Position numbers and translations under genes: made by a program
Origin: Ornithinibacillus gellani
Lineage (GTDB): Bacteria; Bacillota; Bacilli; Bacillales; Amphibacillaceae
Length of the DNA: 64,000 bases
Assembly: GCF_003730295.1 (NCBI RefSeq)
Contig: NZ_QTSZ01000047.1
Coordinates: 186,001 to 250,000, forward strand
Reading direction: 5' to 3'
The notes under the pieces: model-generated
What the model was told of the DNA's origin: nothing
What the model saw: only the letters and a program-made list of their open reading frames with translations
The model's database searches: none
Shown here: piece after piece, positions 9,242 to 23,876 of the stretch
Numbering within the stretch: position 1 is the stretch's first letter
How the letters are laid out: each line of letters starts with the position of its first letter

Positions 9242-11482
9242 ATGCGTAAACTGCTACAATTTATCCTGCTGATTGTATTTTTGACTGGTCTTACTTACTT
9301 ATATACTCCGCCTGTTGCTGCATTAGAAAAAACAAAGGATGCTATCATCGTGGAGGTAGAGGGAGATCCACATGAGCATGAACAATACATAACAAAGTAC
9401 CATCCGGAGGTTCAGGTGGTAGCAGTTTATGATCAGTTGTTAACTGGGTTGGCGCTTCAAGGCGAACCGAAACAGCTGGCAAAAATGACGACACTAGCGT
9501 TCGTGAAAGCCGTACATCCGACCACAGTGTACCAAATCGATACAGGGACAAATGGATCACCTGCTCCAACCGTTACAGAGCTGGAAGACAAACTTCCTGA
9601 CCTTGTATTCCCCCATGTGATGAATGATACGCGCTATACTGGTAAAGGGGTGAAAATTGGTGTAATTGATACTGGAATAGATTATACCCATCCAGATTTG
9701 GAAAAAAATTATGCTGGAGGATATGATTTGGTTGATTTAGATGATGATCCGATGGAAACAACGATAGAAGAAGGAAAGCCCACTTTACATGGTTCTCATG
9801 TAGCGGGAATTATTGCCGCAAATGGCGATGTACAGGGCGTGGCGCCAGATGCTAGTTTATATGCTTATCGGGCATTGGGTCCAGGCGGTACAGGTACGTC
9901 GATTCAAGTCATAGCTGCTATGGAAGAAGCTTTGAAGGATGGCATGGACATCATGAATCTATCACTTGGTAATGCGATTAATGGACCCGATTTTCCGACA
10001 AGTATGGCTGTAAATCGAGCGATGGAGCTTGGTGTGCTTGTCGTCATCGCAGCAGGAAATAGCGGACCGGACAATTGGACGGTTGGTGCACCTGCAACTG
10101 CAACAAAAGCATTATCAGTAGGTGCGGCCGCTCATACAAGCAAGCTTCCTTACTTAGTTGAACCAAACACAGAAAAACATATTCCTATCCAGCCCATCCA
10201 AGGATCTCCAGTATGGGATTTGAAAAAGGATTACCCATTTACACAATCGCCTCAAGAGGCCACTGGACATATACTCCTTATTTCTGATAAGCAAAAAAAT
10301 ATTTTAAAGCATGTCCAGCAAGCAGAGCAATCAGATGTCGTTGCGATTTTGATTGAAAAAACGATAGAGGATACAGAGCGTCCACCCATAGACTGGACTG
10401 CCATTTCATTTCAGGTTCCAATCGCCAATATTTCCACCAAGCAGGCAAAATCGTTGCGTGAGGTAGCACAAACGAAACAAATTTATTTGGAAACGAAAGA
10501 ACGAACTTTTAATCCGGGTGTTGCTTCTTTTAGTTCCAGAGGTCCAGTTGTAGCAAATTGGGATTTAAAACCAGACTTAATTGCACCTGGAACAAATATT
10601 GTCAGTACCGTTCCAGGCGGTTACCAAGCGCTACAGGGAACAAGTATGGCCGCTCCACATATTGCGGGTGCCACCGCGCTTTTGAAAGAGGCGCATCCGG
10701 ACTGGTCCAATGAGAAAATAATTGCGGCATTAAAAACAACTGCAAAACAAATGTATAATGAGGAGAATGAATGGTTAGATCCTATTGTGCAAGGAACCGG
10801 ATTGGCACAACCAAAACGAGCGATTGAAGCTCGTACTATCGTCTACAATTCCTCTTTTGCCATCGGAATGCCTGAAGGAGCTTTTGATGATAAGAAAATA
10901 CAGCTAAAGATTGAAAATACTACAGATGATCCGATACGTTATTCTTTTTCCATTCCCCATGTCCAACCTGGCATAAGCTGGCAGCTACCACTAACCTTTG
11001 AATTGCAGGGAAATGAGATGCGCACAATGACAGTGGATACCAGGCTTAAGCAAACATTGCTTAAAGATAACATACATCAAGGCTGGCTCACATTAAACGG
11101 CTCTACAGAAACGATTTCCCTTCCATATGTTTTGGTACATCCGGAAGCAAGCTATCCAAAGGCGATGGGATTTGGTATTTCCCCAAATGCTTATCAACCA
11201 AAGACATGGAGCTATCAAATTTATGTAACAAAGGATGTGGAGCAGGTAGCGGTTCATTTATATAATCCCGATACGCTGATGTATGATCGAAGACTACTCT
11301 TAATTGATGACCCAGCTGTTGGCATGAACGAAGGAGAACTTACTGCAGATGAAGTAGGGGAATCCGGGTTTTATACAGCACTCATCACCATACAGCTCAC
11401 AGATGGAACTTGGAAAACAGAACCAACCCCATTACTTATTGAAAATGAAACGTATGAGAAAACGGATGATGAATCCAGTTGA
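9242..11482 (+). CDS. Secreted subtilisin-like serine protease (S8, Vpr-like)
   Basis: 746-aa exported protease. Residues 1-25 form a signal peptide ending near PPVAA. An I9-type propeptide (about 30-100) follows. The catalytic triad is visible as Asp143 (VIDTGIDYTHPDL), His183 (HGSHVAGIIAANG) and Ser468 (GTSMAAPHIAGATALL). A PA-type insertion of about 120 residues lies between His and Ser, as in Vpr/C5a peptidase-like subtilases. The last ~200 residues look like beta-sandwich domains. The ATG at 9242 follows AAAAAAGGAGCAAGCCCAC; the frame extends upstream through the mnaA terminator, so earlier starts are rejected. Probable role: extracellular protein breakdown, which would fit the peptide permease operon at 23-30 kb. 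Confidence 0.92.
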   Translation: MRKLLQFILLIVFLTGLTYLYTPPVAALEKTKDAIIVEVEGDPHEHEQYITKYHPEVQVVAVYDQLLTGLALQGEPKQLAKMTTLAFVKAVHPTTVYQIDTGTNGSPAPTVTELEDKLPDLVFPHVMNDTRYTGKGVKIGVIDTGIDYTHPDLEKNYAGGYDLVDLDDDPMETTIEEGKPTLHGSHVAGIIAANGDVQGVAPDASLYAYRALGPGGTGTSIQVIAAMEEALKDGMDIMNLSLGNAINGPDFPTSMAVNRAMELGVLVVIAAGNSGPDNWTVGAPATATKALSVGAAAHTSKLPYLVEPNTEKHIPIQPIQGSPVWDLKKDYPFTQSPQEATGHILLISDKQKNILKHVQQAEQSDVVAILIEKTIEDTERPPIDWTAISFQVPIANISTKQAKSLREVAQTKQIYLETKERTFNPGVASFSSRGPVVANWDLKPDLIAPGTNIVSTVPGGYQALQGTSMAAPHIAGATALLKEAHPDWSNEKIIAALKTTAKQMYNEENEWLDPIVQGTGLAQPKRAIEARTIVYNSSFAIGMPEGAFDDKKIQLKIENTTDDPIRYSFSIPHVQPGISWQLPLTFELQGNEMRTMTVDTRLKQTLLKDNIHQGWLTLNGSTETISLPYVLVHPEASYPKAMGFGISPNAYQPKTWSYQIYVTKDVEQVAVHLYNPDTLMYDRRLLLIDDPAVGMNEGELTADEVGESGFYTALITIQLTDGTWKTEPTPLLIENETYEKTDDESS

Positions 11483-11718
11483 ATCTTATTGGATGAACAT
11501 TAAGAAGTCAGGGCGCGCTGGGTTCATTTTGTAATTGAAAAAGTGAACATGAACCTAAAGCGCCCTGAACATCAAATATCGGTGAACATATGTGGATAGC
11601 CTCATGTTTTGTATAGTAACCGTGAAGATAAGTTAAGCGTAATAACCCAAAAGATGTATTTTGCCTATCTCACAATTGAAAAAAACGCAGCGCATTAGGG
11701 GGGAATAGCCTCGGCACT
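11483..11718. other. Intergenic spacer after the protease gene
   Basis: No gene seen. It contains an imperfect inverted arrangement GGGCGCGCTGGGTTCAT ... ATGAACCTAAAGCGCCC (about 11510-11565), with arms pairing as GGGCGC / GCGCCC and GGTTCAT / ATGAACC, which can form a hairpin and may terminate the protease transcript, although a T-run is lacking. Confidence 0.4.
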
Positions 11719-12126
11719 CGTCAAAAAATTCGTCTTTTGAAGGATAAAACTAAACGGAAGAGCCCGTATCGTCAAAAAATCTGCCATCGCAAGCCTAAAA
11801 CTAAACGAATCACTCCGTATCGTCAAAAAATCCGCCTTCGGGAGAATAAAACTAAACGAATCACTCCGAATCGTCAAAAAATCTGCCATCGAGAGGATAA
11901 AACTAAACTGATTCACCCGAATCGTCAAAAAATTCGCCATCGAGAGGATAAAACTAAACGAATCACTCCGAATCGTCAAAAAATCTGCCATCGAGAGTAT
12001 AAAACTAAACGGATCACTCCGTATCGTCAAAAAATTCGCCATCGCAAGCCTAAAACTAAACGAAACCACTCGAATCGTCAAAAAATCCATCATCGCAAGC
12101 TTAAAACTAAACGATTCCCCCTCTGA
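11719..12126. repeat. Tandem array, eight copies of a 51-bp unit
   Basis: Units start at 11719, 11770, 11821, 11872, 11923, 11974, 12025 and 12076, each opening with CGTCAAAAAATY. Copies differ at scattered positions. The unit is 17 codons long, so both strands stay open across the array: plus strand RQKICHRKPKTKRITPY-like, minus strand FLTIRSDSFSFILSMAD-like. Neither reading has a convincing ribosome site, so coding is unproven. There are no variable spacers, so this is not a CRISPR array. Confidence 0.95.
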
Positions 12127-12507
12127 TCCTCCAAATAATCCAGCTGGGACGAACTGAGTCTTGATATACGTACCATTATCCTAACCTATACGATTTACCA
12201 AAAATTCCTTACGATCTACAAAAAATTGTCGAATAGAAAGCATTCCACTATGATTGTAGTGTAAAGTTGATATATGAACAATTTGTTCACAGAAATGTCA
12301 ATTATTCACGCGAAACCCAATGCAAGGATATTGTAGAATTATCCGTGGGATGACTGTTCGATATCATTCTTTATTGAAAAATAAAAAGCGGCTTGTTTCA
12401 CAAAAGCGAAAGTGATGGGATTTACCCGTCGAAAATACCCCGTTCACAGCGGTTAAAATGACGAATTCACCCCTGTTAATTTCCATTTTTGTGAAACCAT
12501 AAACCGA
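12127..12507. other. Gene-free region upstream of the atp operon
   Basis: No credible gene. An 11-bp perfect inverted repeat, GTTTCACAAAA at 12395-12405 and TTTTGTGAAAC at 12487-12497, brackets about 80 bp that also hold a GGGATTTACCC-type dyad. It could be a small palindromic insertion or a control element. The minus-strand reading across it (85 codons) lacks a clear ribosome site. Confidence 0.45.
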
Positions 12508-12536
12508 TTGACATTGAGTTGTTGCTACGGTACACT
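12508..12536 (+). promoter_or_regulatory. Likely SigA promoter of the atp operon
   Basis: TTGACA at 12508-12513, exact 17-bp spacer, TACACT at 12531-12536. A transcript from here has about a 190-nt leader before atpI. Confidence 0.7.
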
Positions 12537-12734
12537 TCTTAGTGTAGAATGATAAGGTTTTCAATATAATGCTCGAAATATGCTTTCTTATAGGAAAACC
12601 TACATAATTATAAAGATGCATTTTCTTGGTATGAATCGGTTACCGGTATCATTTCGTAATTATTCCATACAGCTTTGGAGATTTGGGATGAATCATGGAA
12701 GGAAATGCTTGAAACGTGGGGAGAAGCAGAAAAC

Positions 12735-13849
<1,115 letters not shown>

Positions 13850-13923
13850 TTTTTGTTAATTAACCAGTTTTGATAACCATTATTAAAACCGGGAATTATC
13901 ACTACATTTTACAACCATTTTAG

Positions 13924-14145
<222 letters not shown>

Positions 14146-14160
14146 TACAACTCTTAAAAT

Positions 14161-14191
14161 GGCGAAGTTCATTGATTCTCGAATCTTCGCC
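14161..14191 (+). promoter_or_regulatory. Intercistronic hairpin between atpE and atpF
   Basis: Perfect 7-bp stem GGCGAAG / CTTCGCC enclosing a smaller GATTC/GAATC stem, without a T-run. Its place just after atpE suggests mRNA stabilisation or partial attenuation that would favour subunit c, which is needed in many copies; this is inference. Confidence 0.5.
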
Positions 14192-14269
14192 GTTGTTTAT
14201 GCTTGGAAATGACGATAACAAATGTATCGACGCTATTGTTTATGAATGTTGGCGAAAGGAGTGAATGAT

Positions 14270-14794
14270 GTGCAGGCATTTACTGGTGTATCTACACTAA
14301 ATGCAGTATGGGGTTTCAACGTAGGAGATATGCTCATGCAATTATTCTTCTTTCTAATTCTCATCGTATTGGTTCGCAAATTTGCTTGGGGACCGGTCAT
14401 GGATATGATGCAAAAGCGGGAAGAATATGTCGCAAATGAAATAGACGCTGCTGAAAAAAGCCGTGCGGAAGCGGAAAAAGCTGCAGCTGAAGCAGCAGAA
14501 CAGCTGAAGCAAACGAAGCAAGAAGCACAAGCGATTATCGAGGATGCAAAGACAGCAGGTGTTCGTCAAGAGCAAGATATTATCGAATCTGCTCGTCAAG
14601 AGGCTAATCGCATTAAGAAAGCAGCTCAAGAAGAAATTCAGAACGAAAAGGAAAAGGCATTACAAGCATTACAGGATAAGGTTGCATCCCTATCTGTTCT
14701 GATTGCGAGCAAGGTTATTGAAAAAGAAATTAGTGCACAGGATCAGGAGAAGCTGATTCATGATTATATTAAAGAGGTAGGAGAAGAGCGATGA
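14270..14794 (+). CDS. atpF: ATP synthase Fo subunit b
   Basis: About 174 aa: one N-terminal membrane helix (MLMQLFFFLILIVLV region) then a long charged, alanine-rich coiled coil that makes the peripheral stalk. GTG at 14270 follows AAAGGAGTGAATGAT; an ATG at 14246 overlaps that site. Its stop overlaps the atpH start (ATGA), implying coupled translation. Confidence 0.93.
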   Translation: MQAFTGVSTLNAVWGFNVGDMLMQLFFFLILIVLVRKFAWGPVMDMMQKREEYVANEIDAAEKSRAEAEKAAAEAAEQLKQTKQEAQAIIEDAKTAGVRQEQDIIESARQEANRIKKAAQEEIQNEKEKALQALQDKVASLSVLIASKVIEKEISAQDQEKLIHDYIKEVGEER

Positions 14795-15336
14795 GTGAAG
14801 CAGTAGTTGCCAAACGTTATGCAGATGCTCTTTTCCAACTCGGTGTAGAACAAGCCAACTTGGACCAGCTTTCTGAAGAATTAAAGCAGGTTCGTACGGT
14901 TTTTCTTACAACAAATCAACTGACTGATTTCTTGGAGCATCCACGCATTTCAAATGAAAAAAAGAAACAATTTTTGGATGAAGTGTTTCAGGATGTCCAT
15001 ATACATGTTAAAAATTTATTAAAGCTGTTGGTTGAACGTCATCGCATCAATGTAATTCCAGCGATTGCGGACCAGCTTGTGCTTCGTATGAACGAAGCAA
15101 AGGGAGTAGCTGAAGCAACCGTTTATTCGGTGCGCGAGCTATCGAATGAAGAACAAAAACAACTGGAACTTACATTGGCTAAGCGATTCAACAAGCATGC
15201 AATCCAGTTAGAAAATAAGCTTGATCCTTCTATTATTGGTGGTATCAGAGTTCAAATGGGTAATACCATTGTTGATGGATCCATTAAAGGCAAGCTGAAT
15301 CGCATAGAACGGGAAATTGTTACAGCGAACAATTGA
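14791..15336 (+). CDS. atpH: ATP synthase F1 subunit delta
   Basis: 181 aa. Starts VVAKRYADALFQLG, the usual OSCP/delta N terminus, and ends with IIGGIRVQMGNTIVDGSIKGKLNRI, the conserved C-terminal signature. Links the b dimer to the alpha3beta3 head. Overlaps atpF by 4 nt. Confidence 0.96.
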   Translation: MSEAVVAKRYADALFQLGVEQANLDQLSEELKQVRTVFLTTNQLTDFLEHPRISNEKKKQFLDEVFQDVHIHVKNLLKLLVERHRINVIPAIADQLVLRMNEAKGVAEATVYSVRELSNEEQKQLELTLAKRFNKHAIQLENKLDPSIIGGIRVQMGNTIVDGSIKGKLNRIEREIVTANN

Positions 15337-15348
15337 TGATAGGGGTGA

Positions 15349-16869
<1,521 letters not shown>

Positions 16870-16976
16870 ACAATAAATATAGGAAAGCGACGCGAAATGT
16901 ATCGGCATTCCGGTCGCTATCCATTCCATATTGATACGATATGAAACAAGCAACCTTTTAAATGAAAGGGTGGTGA

Positions 16977-19301
<2,325 letters not shown>

Positions 19302-19330
19302 TATCAGGATAAGACAATTAGCCGGCATAG

Positions 19331-19777
<447 letters not shown>

Positions 19778-19779
19778 TC

Positions 19780-19819
19780 AAAAAACCCTTCACGGTCTCC
19801 TGGCCAGAAGGGTTTTTTT
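19780..19819 (+). terminator. Terminator of the atp operon
   Basis: AAAAAACCCTT / AAGGGTTTTTTT stem with a 17-nt loop that has its own CC..GG pairing. Confidence 0.92.
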
Positions 19820-19876
19820 GATTTCATTCCCTTAAGTGAGTGAAGGATAAAATTCCTTCATTGGAAAAGAAAAACA

Positions 19877-20025
19877 TTTATCCACAGATGAACTGGCTGT
19901 AAGTTCCCCATGTTCAAGATTTATTGTTAATCACAAGAATAGTAAGGGGGGTTCAACAGCCAGTAAAGGCTAGCTAACAATCAGTAGCGGAAGTGCGGGA
20001 ACCCCACTGATTGAAGTATATTTTA
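19877..20025 (+). repeat. Interspersed hairpin repeat, copy 3 (diverged)
   Basis: Starts TTTATCCACAGATGAACTGG. Hairpin 1 keeps pairing with different bases: TAAGTTCCCC against GGGGGTTCAACAG. The small middle segment is shortened (CAGTAAAGGCTAGCTAACAA). Hairpin 2 has drifted on its left arm (AATCAGTAGCGG). Confidence 0.85.
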
Positions 20026-20313
20026 TAAAATCAAATCACGACTATTATGTAGGTACACGCACCATACCTTTGATTGAAAATGTAAATCTTCATCATCACC
20101 TGTCGATATTTCCCGGGAAATGGATAAATATCCAGTTCAAGATTCACCATGTTACGATTAAAATGCTTTCAATTGACAAGAAGCAGCAAAACTGGCAAAG
20201 TTACAACTAGTATACGATAGCAATTGCATTGTTTTCTAATCCTTAACACGTTGACAAAGAACAACAAGAGCTGAAGAAAATCGCATGCTGGAATAATAAT
20301 TTAGGGTGGTTAT
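20026..20313. other. Gene-free stretch before ywzB
   Basis: No gene seen. A 14-bp perfect palindrome ATTTCCCGGGAAAT lies at 20108-20121. TTGACA at about 20251 has no good -10 partner. Confidence 0.4.
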
Positions 20314-20544
20314 ATGTATTCAATTGGACAATTAGCGATAACGGGAATTTTTTCTCATTTAATATTTATTTGGTTTGCTTGGAGATTGCTTCAAGTATTC
20401 AATCTGGAAACATTTATTCGTAAGGGGAGAGCAAAGGAAGCGCAGATCATGTTATTATTCATTGCGATTGTAATCGGTACAGGAGTCAGCCGATTTTTCT
20501 TAGATATACTACAATGGACAAAGGATATGATGTATCTGTTTTAA
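20314..20544 (+). CDS. ywzB: DUF1146 family membrane protein (YwzB)
   Basis: 76 aa with two membrane helices (about 8-27 and 46-64) joined by the family-typical ETFIRKGRAKEAQIMLLF. Function unknown. Its place between atpC and ywmB/murA matches B. subtilis. Site TAGGGTGGTTAT precedes ATG. Confidence 0.85.
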   Translation: MYSIGQLAITGIFSHLIFIWFAWRLLQVFNLETFIRKGRAKEAQIMLLFIAIVIGTGVSRFFLDILQWTKDMMYLF

Positions 20545-20668
20545 TGAAAAAACAAAATGACCCAGGAAATATAGTAAAAGGTCTATTAAACTATGATTCT
20601 CGTATAATAGGTATACAACATATTACGTTCGCCCATACTGTAAATACAGTCGAGGGGAGCGTTTTTTT

Positions 20669-21382
20669 ATGAAAAAAATATTAGCAATTTTTTTCGTGTT
20701 TACAATGGTTATTAATACGGTTTTGGCAAAGGATATAAATAGAGATGCAATGCAGCAATTAGGGGAAATTTTTACACAAGCAGAACTAAACATAGAAAAC
20801 TGGGAGGTGCTCATCAAAGAAAAAAAACATCCATCAGAATTACATGACATGTTGTACCGCCTCAAAAAAGAATTCTCCTTTACAAAAGATGAGGACGAGC
20901 TTCGCGTAAAGTATGTGTTCCAAGACGGACAAGTTGAAACAGATTTTGTCGAATACTATACGGTAGTAATACCGAAAAGTACAGCGCAGGACTTTGAAAT
21001 CATTGCAACCCTGCAAGGGAAATCTTGGTCGGAAGATCTTGCAAATGCATATGCGGAATGGAAGGAAACAAAAAGACATAAATGGTTCACAAATTCAGCT
21101 AAATTATATGCTTGTCTGACAACTGACATTGATGGTATAATGAGCAGTGATGTGTTTTTAGGTATGCTAAAGAACGAACTTGATTTGGTACATATATCGA
21201 CTCAAGTCGACAATGTTAAGAAATCGAAGCATAAAAAAATGATTTACGGGTATACACCTTTATGGAGTCATACGGTAAAGATGAATGACAAGCCCGTAAA
21301 CTTGCAGCTAGTCGAAATGATTAACGCATCAGGACAGGTAAAGTACACGATTGGAACACCTATCCTAATCAATGAATATTAA
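20669..21382 (+). CDS. ywmB: YwmB family protein, exported
   Basis: 237 aa beginning with a signal peptide (MKKILAIFFVFTMVINTVLA, cut near residue 20). The rest matches the YwmB/DUF1779 family, which has a TATA-binding-protein-like fold and no known role, and sits next to murA in bacilli. Preceded by GAGGGGAGCGTTTTTTT. It is followed by murA after 34 nt and is probably co-transcribed. Confidence 0.82.
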   Translation: MKKILAIFFVFTMVINTVLAKDINRDAMQQLGEIFTQAELNIENWEVLIKEKKHPSELHDMLYRLKKEFSFTKDEDELRVKYVFQDGQVETDFVEYYTVVIPKSTAQDFEIIATLQGKSWSEDLANAYAEWKETKRHKWFTNSAKLYACLTTDIDGIMSSDVFLGMLKNELDLVHISTQVDNVKKSKHKKMIYGYTPLWSHTVKMNDKPVNLQLVEMINASGQVKYTIGTPILINEY

Positions 21383-21416
21383 TATAGTGAAATTGGAACT
21401 GAAGGAGATTTGAAAT

Positions 21417-22757
21417 ATGGAAAAAATCATCGTAAGAGGCGGACAACGTTTACATGGTACCGTTAAAGTAGAAGGAGCAAAGAACGCTGTACTGCCAGTA
21501 CTCGCAGCAAGTTTGATTGCTAGTGAAGGGAAAAGCGTCATTCATGACGTTCCAGTTCTTGCAGATGTATATACAATCAATGAAGTACTCCGTAATATGG
21601 AAGCAGATGTACATTTTGAAAATAATACAGTAACTGTCGACGCATCTAAACGTTTAAAAACGGAAGCTCCATTTGAATATGTCCGTAAAATGCGTGCCTC
21701 TGTACTCGTATTGGGGCCGCTGCTAGCGCGCTATGGCCACGCAAAGGTTGCTTTACCAGGTGGTTGCGCGATTGGCTCTCGTCCGATTGATTTACATTTA
21801 AAAGGTTTTGAAGCGATGGGGGCTAGTGTAGAAGTAGGTAATGGCTTTGTAGAAGCTCGTGTAAATGGGCGTCTTAAAGGTGCAAAGATTTACTTGGATA
21901 TGCCAAGTGTAGGTGCCACAGAAAATATCATGATGGCTGCCGCTTTAGCTGATGGCAAAACCATTTTGGAAAACTGTGCCAAAGAACCAGAAATTGTTGA
22001 TTTAGCGAATTACTTAAATAAAATGGGCGCAAAGATTATTGGCGCAGGTACAGAAACTATCCGCATTGAAGGGGTGGAAAAGCTATCTGGTGCAGAGCAC
22101 GCTGTGATTCCAGACCGTGTTGAGGCTGGTACCTTTATGGTAGCAGCAGCGATTACAGGGGGGAATATATTTGTAGAGAATGCAATGAGTGAGCATCTAC
22201 GTCCAGTTATTTCAAAGCTTCAGGAAATGAATGTCACGGTAGAAGAAGAAAACAATGGTATTCGTGTCATTGGACCTGAAACATTAAAAGCGACAGACAT
22301 CAAAACTTTACCGTACCCTGGTTTTCCAACAGATATGCAGTCACAAATGATGGCATTGATGCTTTGTGCAGAGGGTACAGGCGTATTAACAGAAACAGTT
22401 TTTGAAAATCGTTTTATGCATGTTGAAGAATTTCGCAGAATGAACGCGACAATGAAGATAGAAGGCCGAAGCGTTATTATGGAAGGTCCTTCAAAGCTAC
22501 AAGGTGCAGAAGTTGCTGCAACAGATTTACGTGCAGCTGCAGCCTTAATTTTGGCTGGTCTTCGTGCGGGCGGGTTGACACGTGTTACTGAATTAAAGCA
22601 TTTAGATCGTGGCTATGTCGATTTTGCAGGCAAGCTGGCAAGACTTGGTGCTGATATTGAACGCGTGAATGAAGAAGGCGATTTGGTTGAACCATTTTCC
22701 GCTCAACAAACAGAAAACAGCGAACAACCATCCGATATGATTGCAAAATTGTCTTAA
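21417..22757 (+). CDS. murA: UDP-N-acetylglucosamine 1-carboxyvinyltransferase
   Basis: 446 aa. First committed step of peptidoglycan synthesis: adds enolpyruvate to UDP-GlcNAc. N terminus [20 protein letters not shown], catalytic loop [14 protein letters not shown] with the reactive Cys near residue 118, and [15 protein letters not shown] near 365. The C-terminal ~20 residues are polar and variable. Corresponds to MurAA of B. subtilis by position. Confidence 0.96.
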   Translation: MEKIIVRGGQRLHGTVKVEGAKNAVLPVLAASLIASEGKSVIHDVPVLADVYTINEVLRNMEADVHFENNTVTVDASKRLKTEAPFEYVRKMRASVLVLGPLLARYGHAKVALPGGCAIGSRPIDLHLKGFEAMGASVEVGNGFVEARVNGRLKGAKIYLDMPSVGATENIMMAAALADGKTILENCAKEPEIVDLANYLNKMGAKIIGAGTETIRIEGVEKLSGAEHAVIPDRVEAGTFMVAAAITGGNIFVENAMSEHLRPVISKLQEMNVTVEEENNGIRVIGPETLKATDIKTLPYPGFPTDMQSQMMALMLCAEGTGVLTETVFENRFMHVEEFRRMNATMKIEGRSVIMEGPSKLQGAEVAATDLRAAAALILAGLRAGGLTRVTELKHLDRGYVDFAGKLARLGADIERVNEEGDLVEPFSAQQTENSEQPSDMIAKLS

Positions 22758-22780
22758 GTCCTAAATCATAAATGGCATAT

Positions 22781-22826
22781 AAAGCACGCAAAAGGAATTG
22801 TATAAATTCTTTTTGCGTGCTTTTGT
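22781..22826 (+). terminator. Strong terminator after murA
   Basis: AAAGCACGCAAAAGGAATT / AATTCTTTTTGCGTGCTTT long stem with a short loop, then TTGTTGTTTTT. Confidence 0.92.
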
Positions 22827-23036
22827 TGTTTTTAATAAAGGTATCCCATATATATGTTTTAAGTACGTAAATATGTCATACGAATCCGCTGTGTGTTCAG
22901 TCTGAGCGCACATGATTCCTTCGATAGGAAATGATAAAATACCCACTATTTTAAAATATCATACTATTTCATCTTTTAATTATCCTTAATATATGATAAT
23001 ATTGTACAAAAATTGAGGATTGTTAGGAGCCATGTG

Positions 23037-23861
23037 ATGAAGCTTTATTTATCAGTCGATATGGAAGGAATTACCGGCTTACCAGATCATACATATGTTG
23101 ATTCAAAATTTCATAATTATGAGCGCGCAAGAAAAATAATGACACAAGAAGCGAATTATGTATCCCAAGCAGCTTTTGAAAATGGCTGTTCTGACATCGT
23201 TATCAATGACAGCCATTCCAAAATGAATAATCTGCTCATTGATGAACTTCATTCCGATGTAACATTAATCAGTGGTGATGTAAAACCATTTTCGATGATG
23301 CAGGGCTTGAATGATGATTATGATGGTGCAATGTTTATCGGCTATCATGCGCGTGCAGGCAGCTTTGGGGTAATGTCACATTCCATGGTCCATGCCGTAC
23401 GTCATTTCTATATCAATGATATTCCTTTGGGAGAGCTTGGTATGAATGCATATGTTGCCGGGTATTACGGTGTACCAGTATTACTCGTCGCAGGGGATGA
23501 CCAAGCGATAAAGGAAGCAGAAGAAATAATACCAAATGTGACGACCGCTTGTGTGAAAGAAACGGTTTCCCGTTCGGCAGTGAAAAGTATGACTCCTAAA
23601 AAAGCGGGAGAACTGTTAACGGAAAAAACGAAACAAGCACTAGCAAACAGAAACCAGGTAAAACCGCTTATACCACCAGAACGACCGATTTTAAAAATAG
23701 AATTTTGTAATTACGGGCAGGCGGAGTGGGCCCATTTAATACCAGGGACTGAAATAGTGGAAGGTACCACTATCGTGCAATTTCAGGCAAAAGACATGAT
23801 AGAAGCCTATCGGGCCATGATTGCCATGACGGAATTAGCATTACATACAGCATTTTCCTGA
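23037..23861 (+). CDS. dppA: D-aminopeptidase DppA (M55 family)
   Basis: About 274 aa. Zn-binding start motif SVDMEGITGLPD with Asp/Glu ligands, then NDSHSKM, YHARAG, and HSMVHAVRHFYIND with histidine ligands and GELGMNAYVAGYYGVP. In B. subtilis DppA cleaves D-Ala-D-Ala type dipeptides and opens the dpp permease operon, as here. AGGAGCCATGTG precedes the ATG at 23037; a GTG at 23034 is an alternative. It follows a 200-bp AT-rich region after the murA terminator. Confidence 0.92.
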   Translation: MKLYLSVDMEGITGLPDHTYVDSKFHNYERARKIMTQEANYVSQAAFENGCSDIVINDSHSKMNNLLIDELHSDVTLISGDVKPFSMMQGLNDDYDGAMFIGYHARAGSFGVMSHSMVHAVRHFYINDIPLGELGMNAYVAGYYGVPVLLVAGDDQAIKEAEEIIPNVTTACVKETVSRSAVKSMTPKKAGELLTEKTKQALANRNQVKPLIPPERPILKIEFCNYGQAEWAHLIPGTEIVEGTTIVQFQAKDMIEAYRAMIAMTELALHTAFS

Positions 23862-23876
23862 TGGGGGGTACATGGG

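Noticed and set aside
11719-12126. Possible CRISPR array
   Set aside because: Units repeat over their whole 51 bp with no unique spacers and no cas genes nearby.
12364-12621. 85-codon minus-strand reading before atpI
   Set aside because: It crosses the atp promoter and an inverted repeat and lacks a ribosome site.
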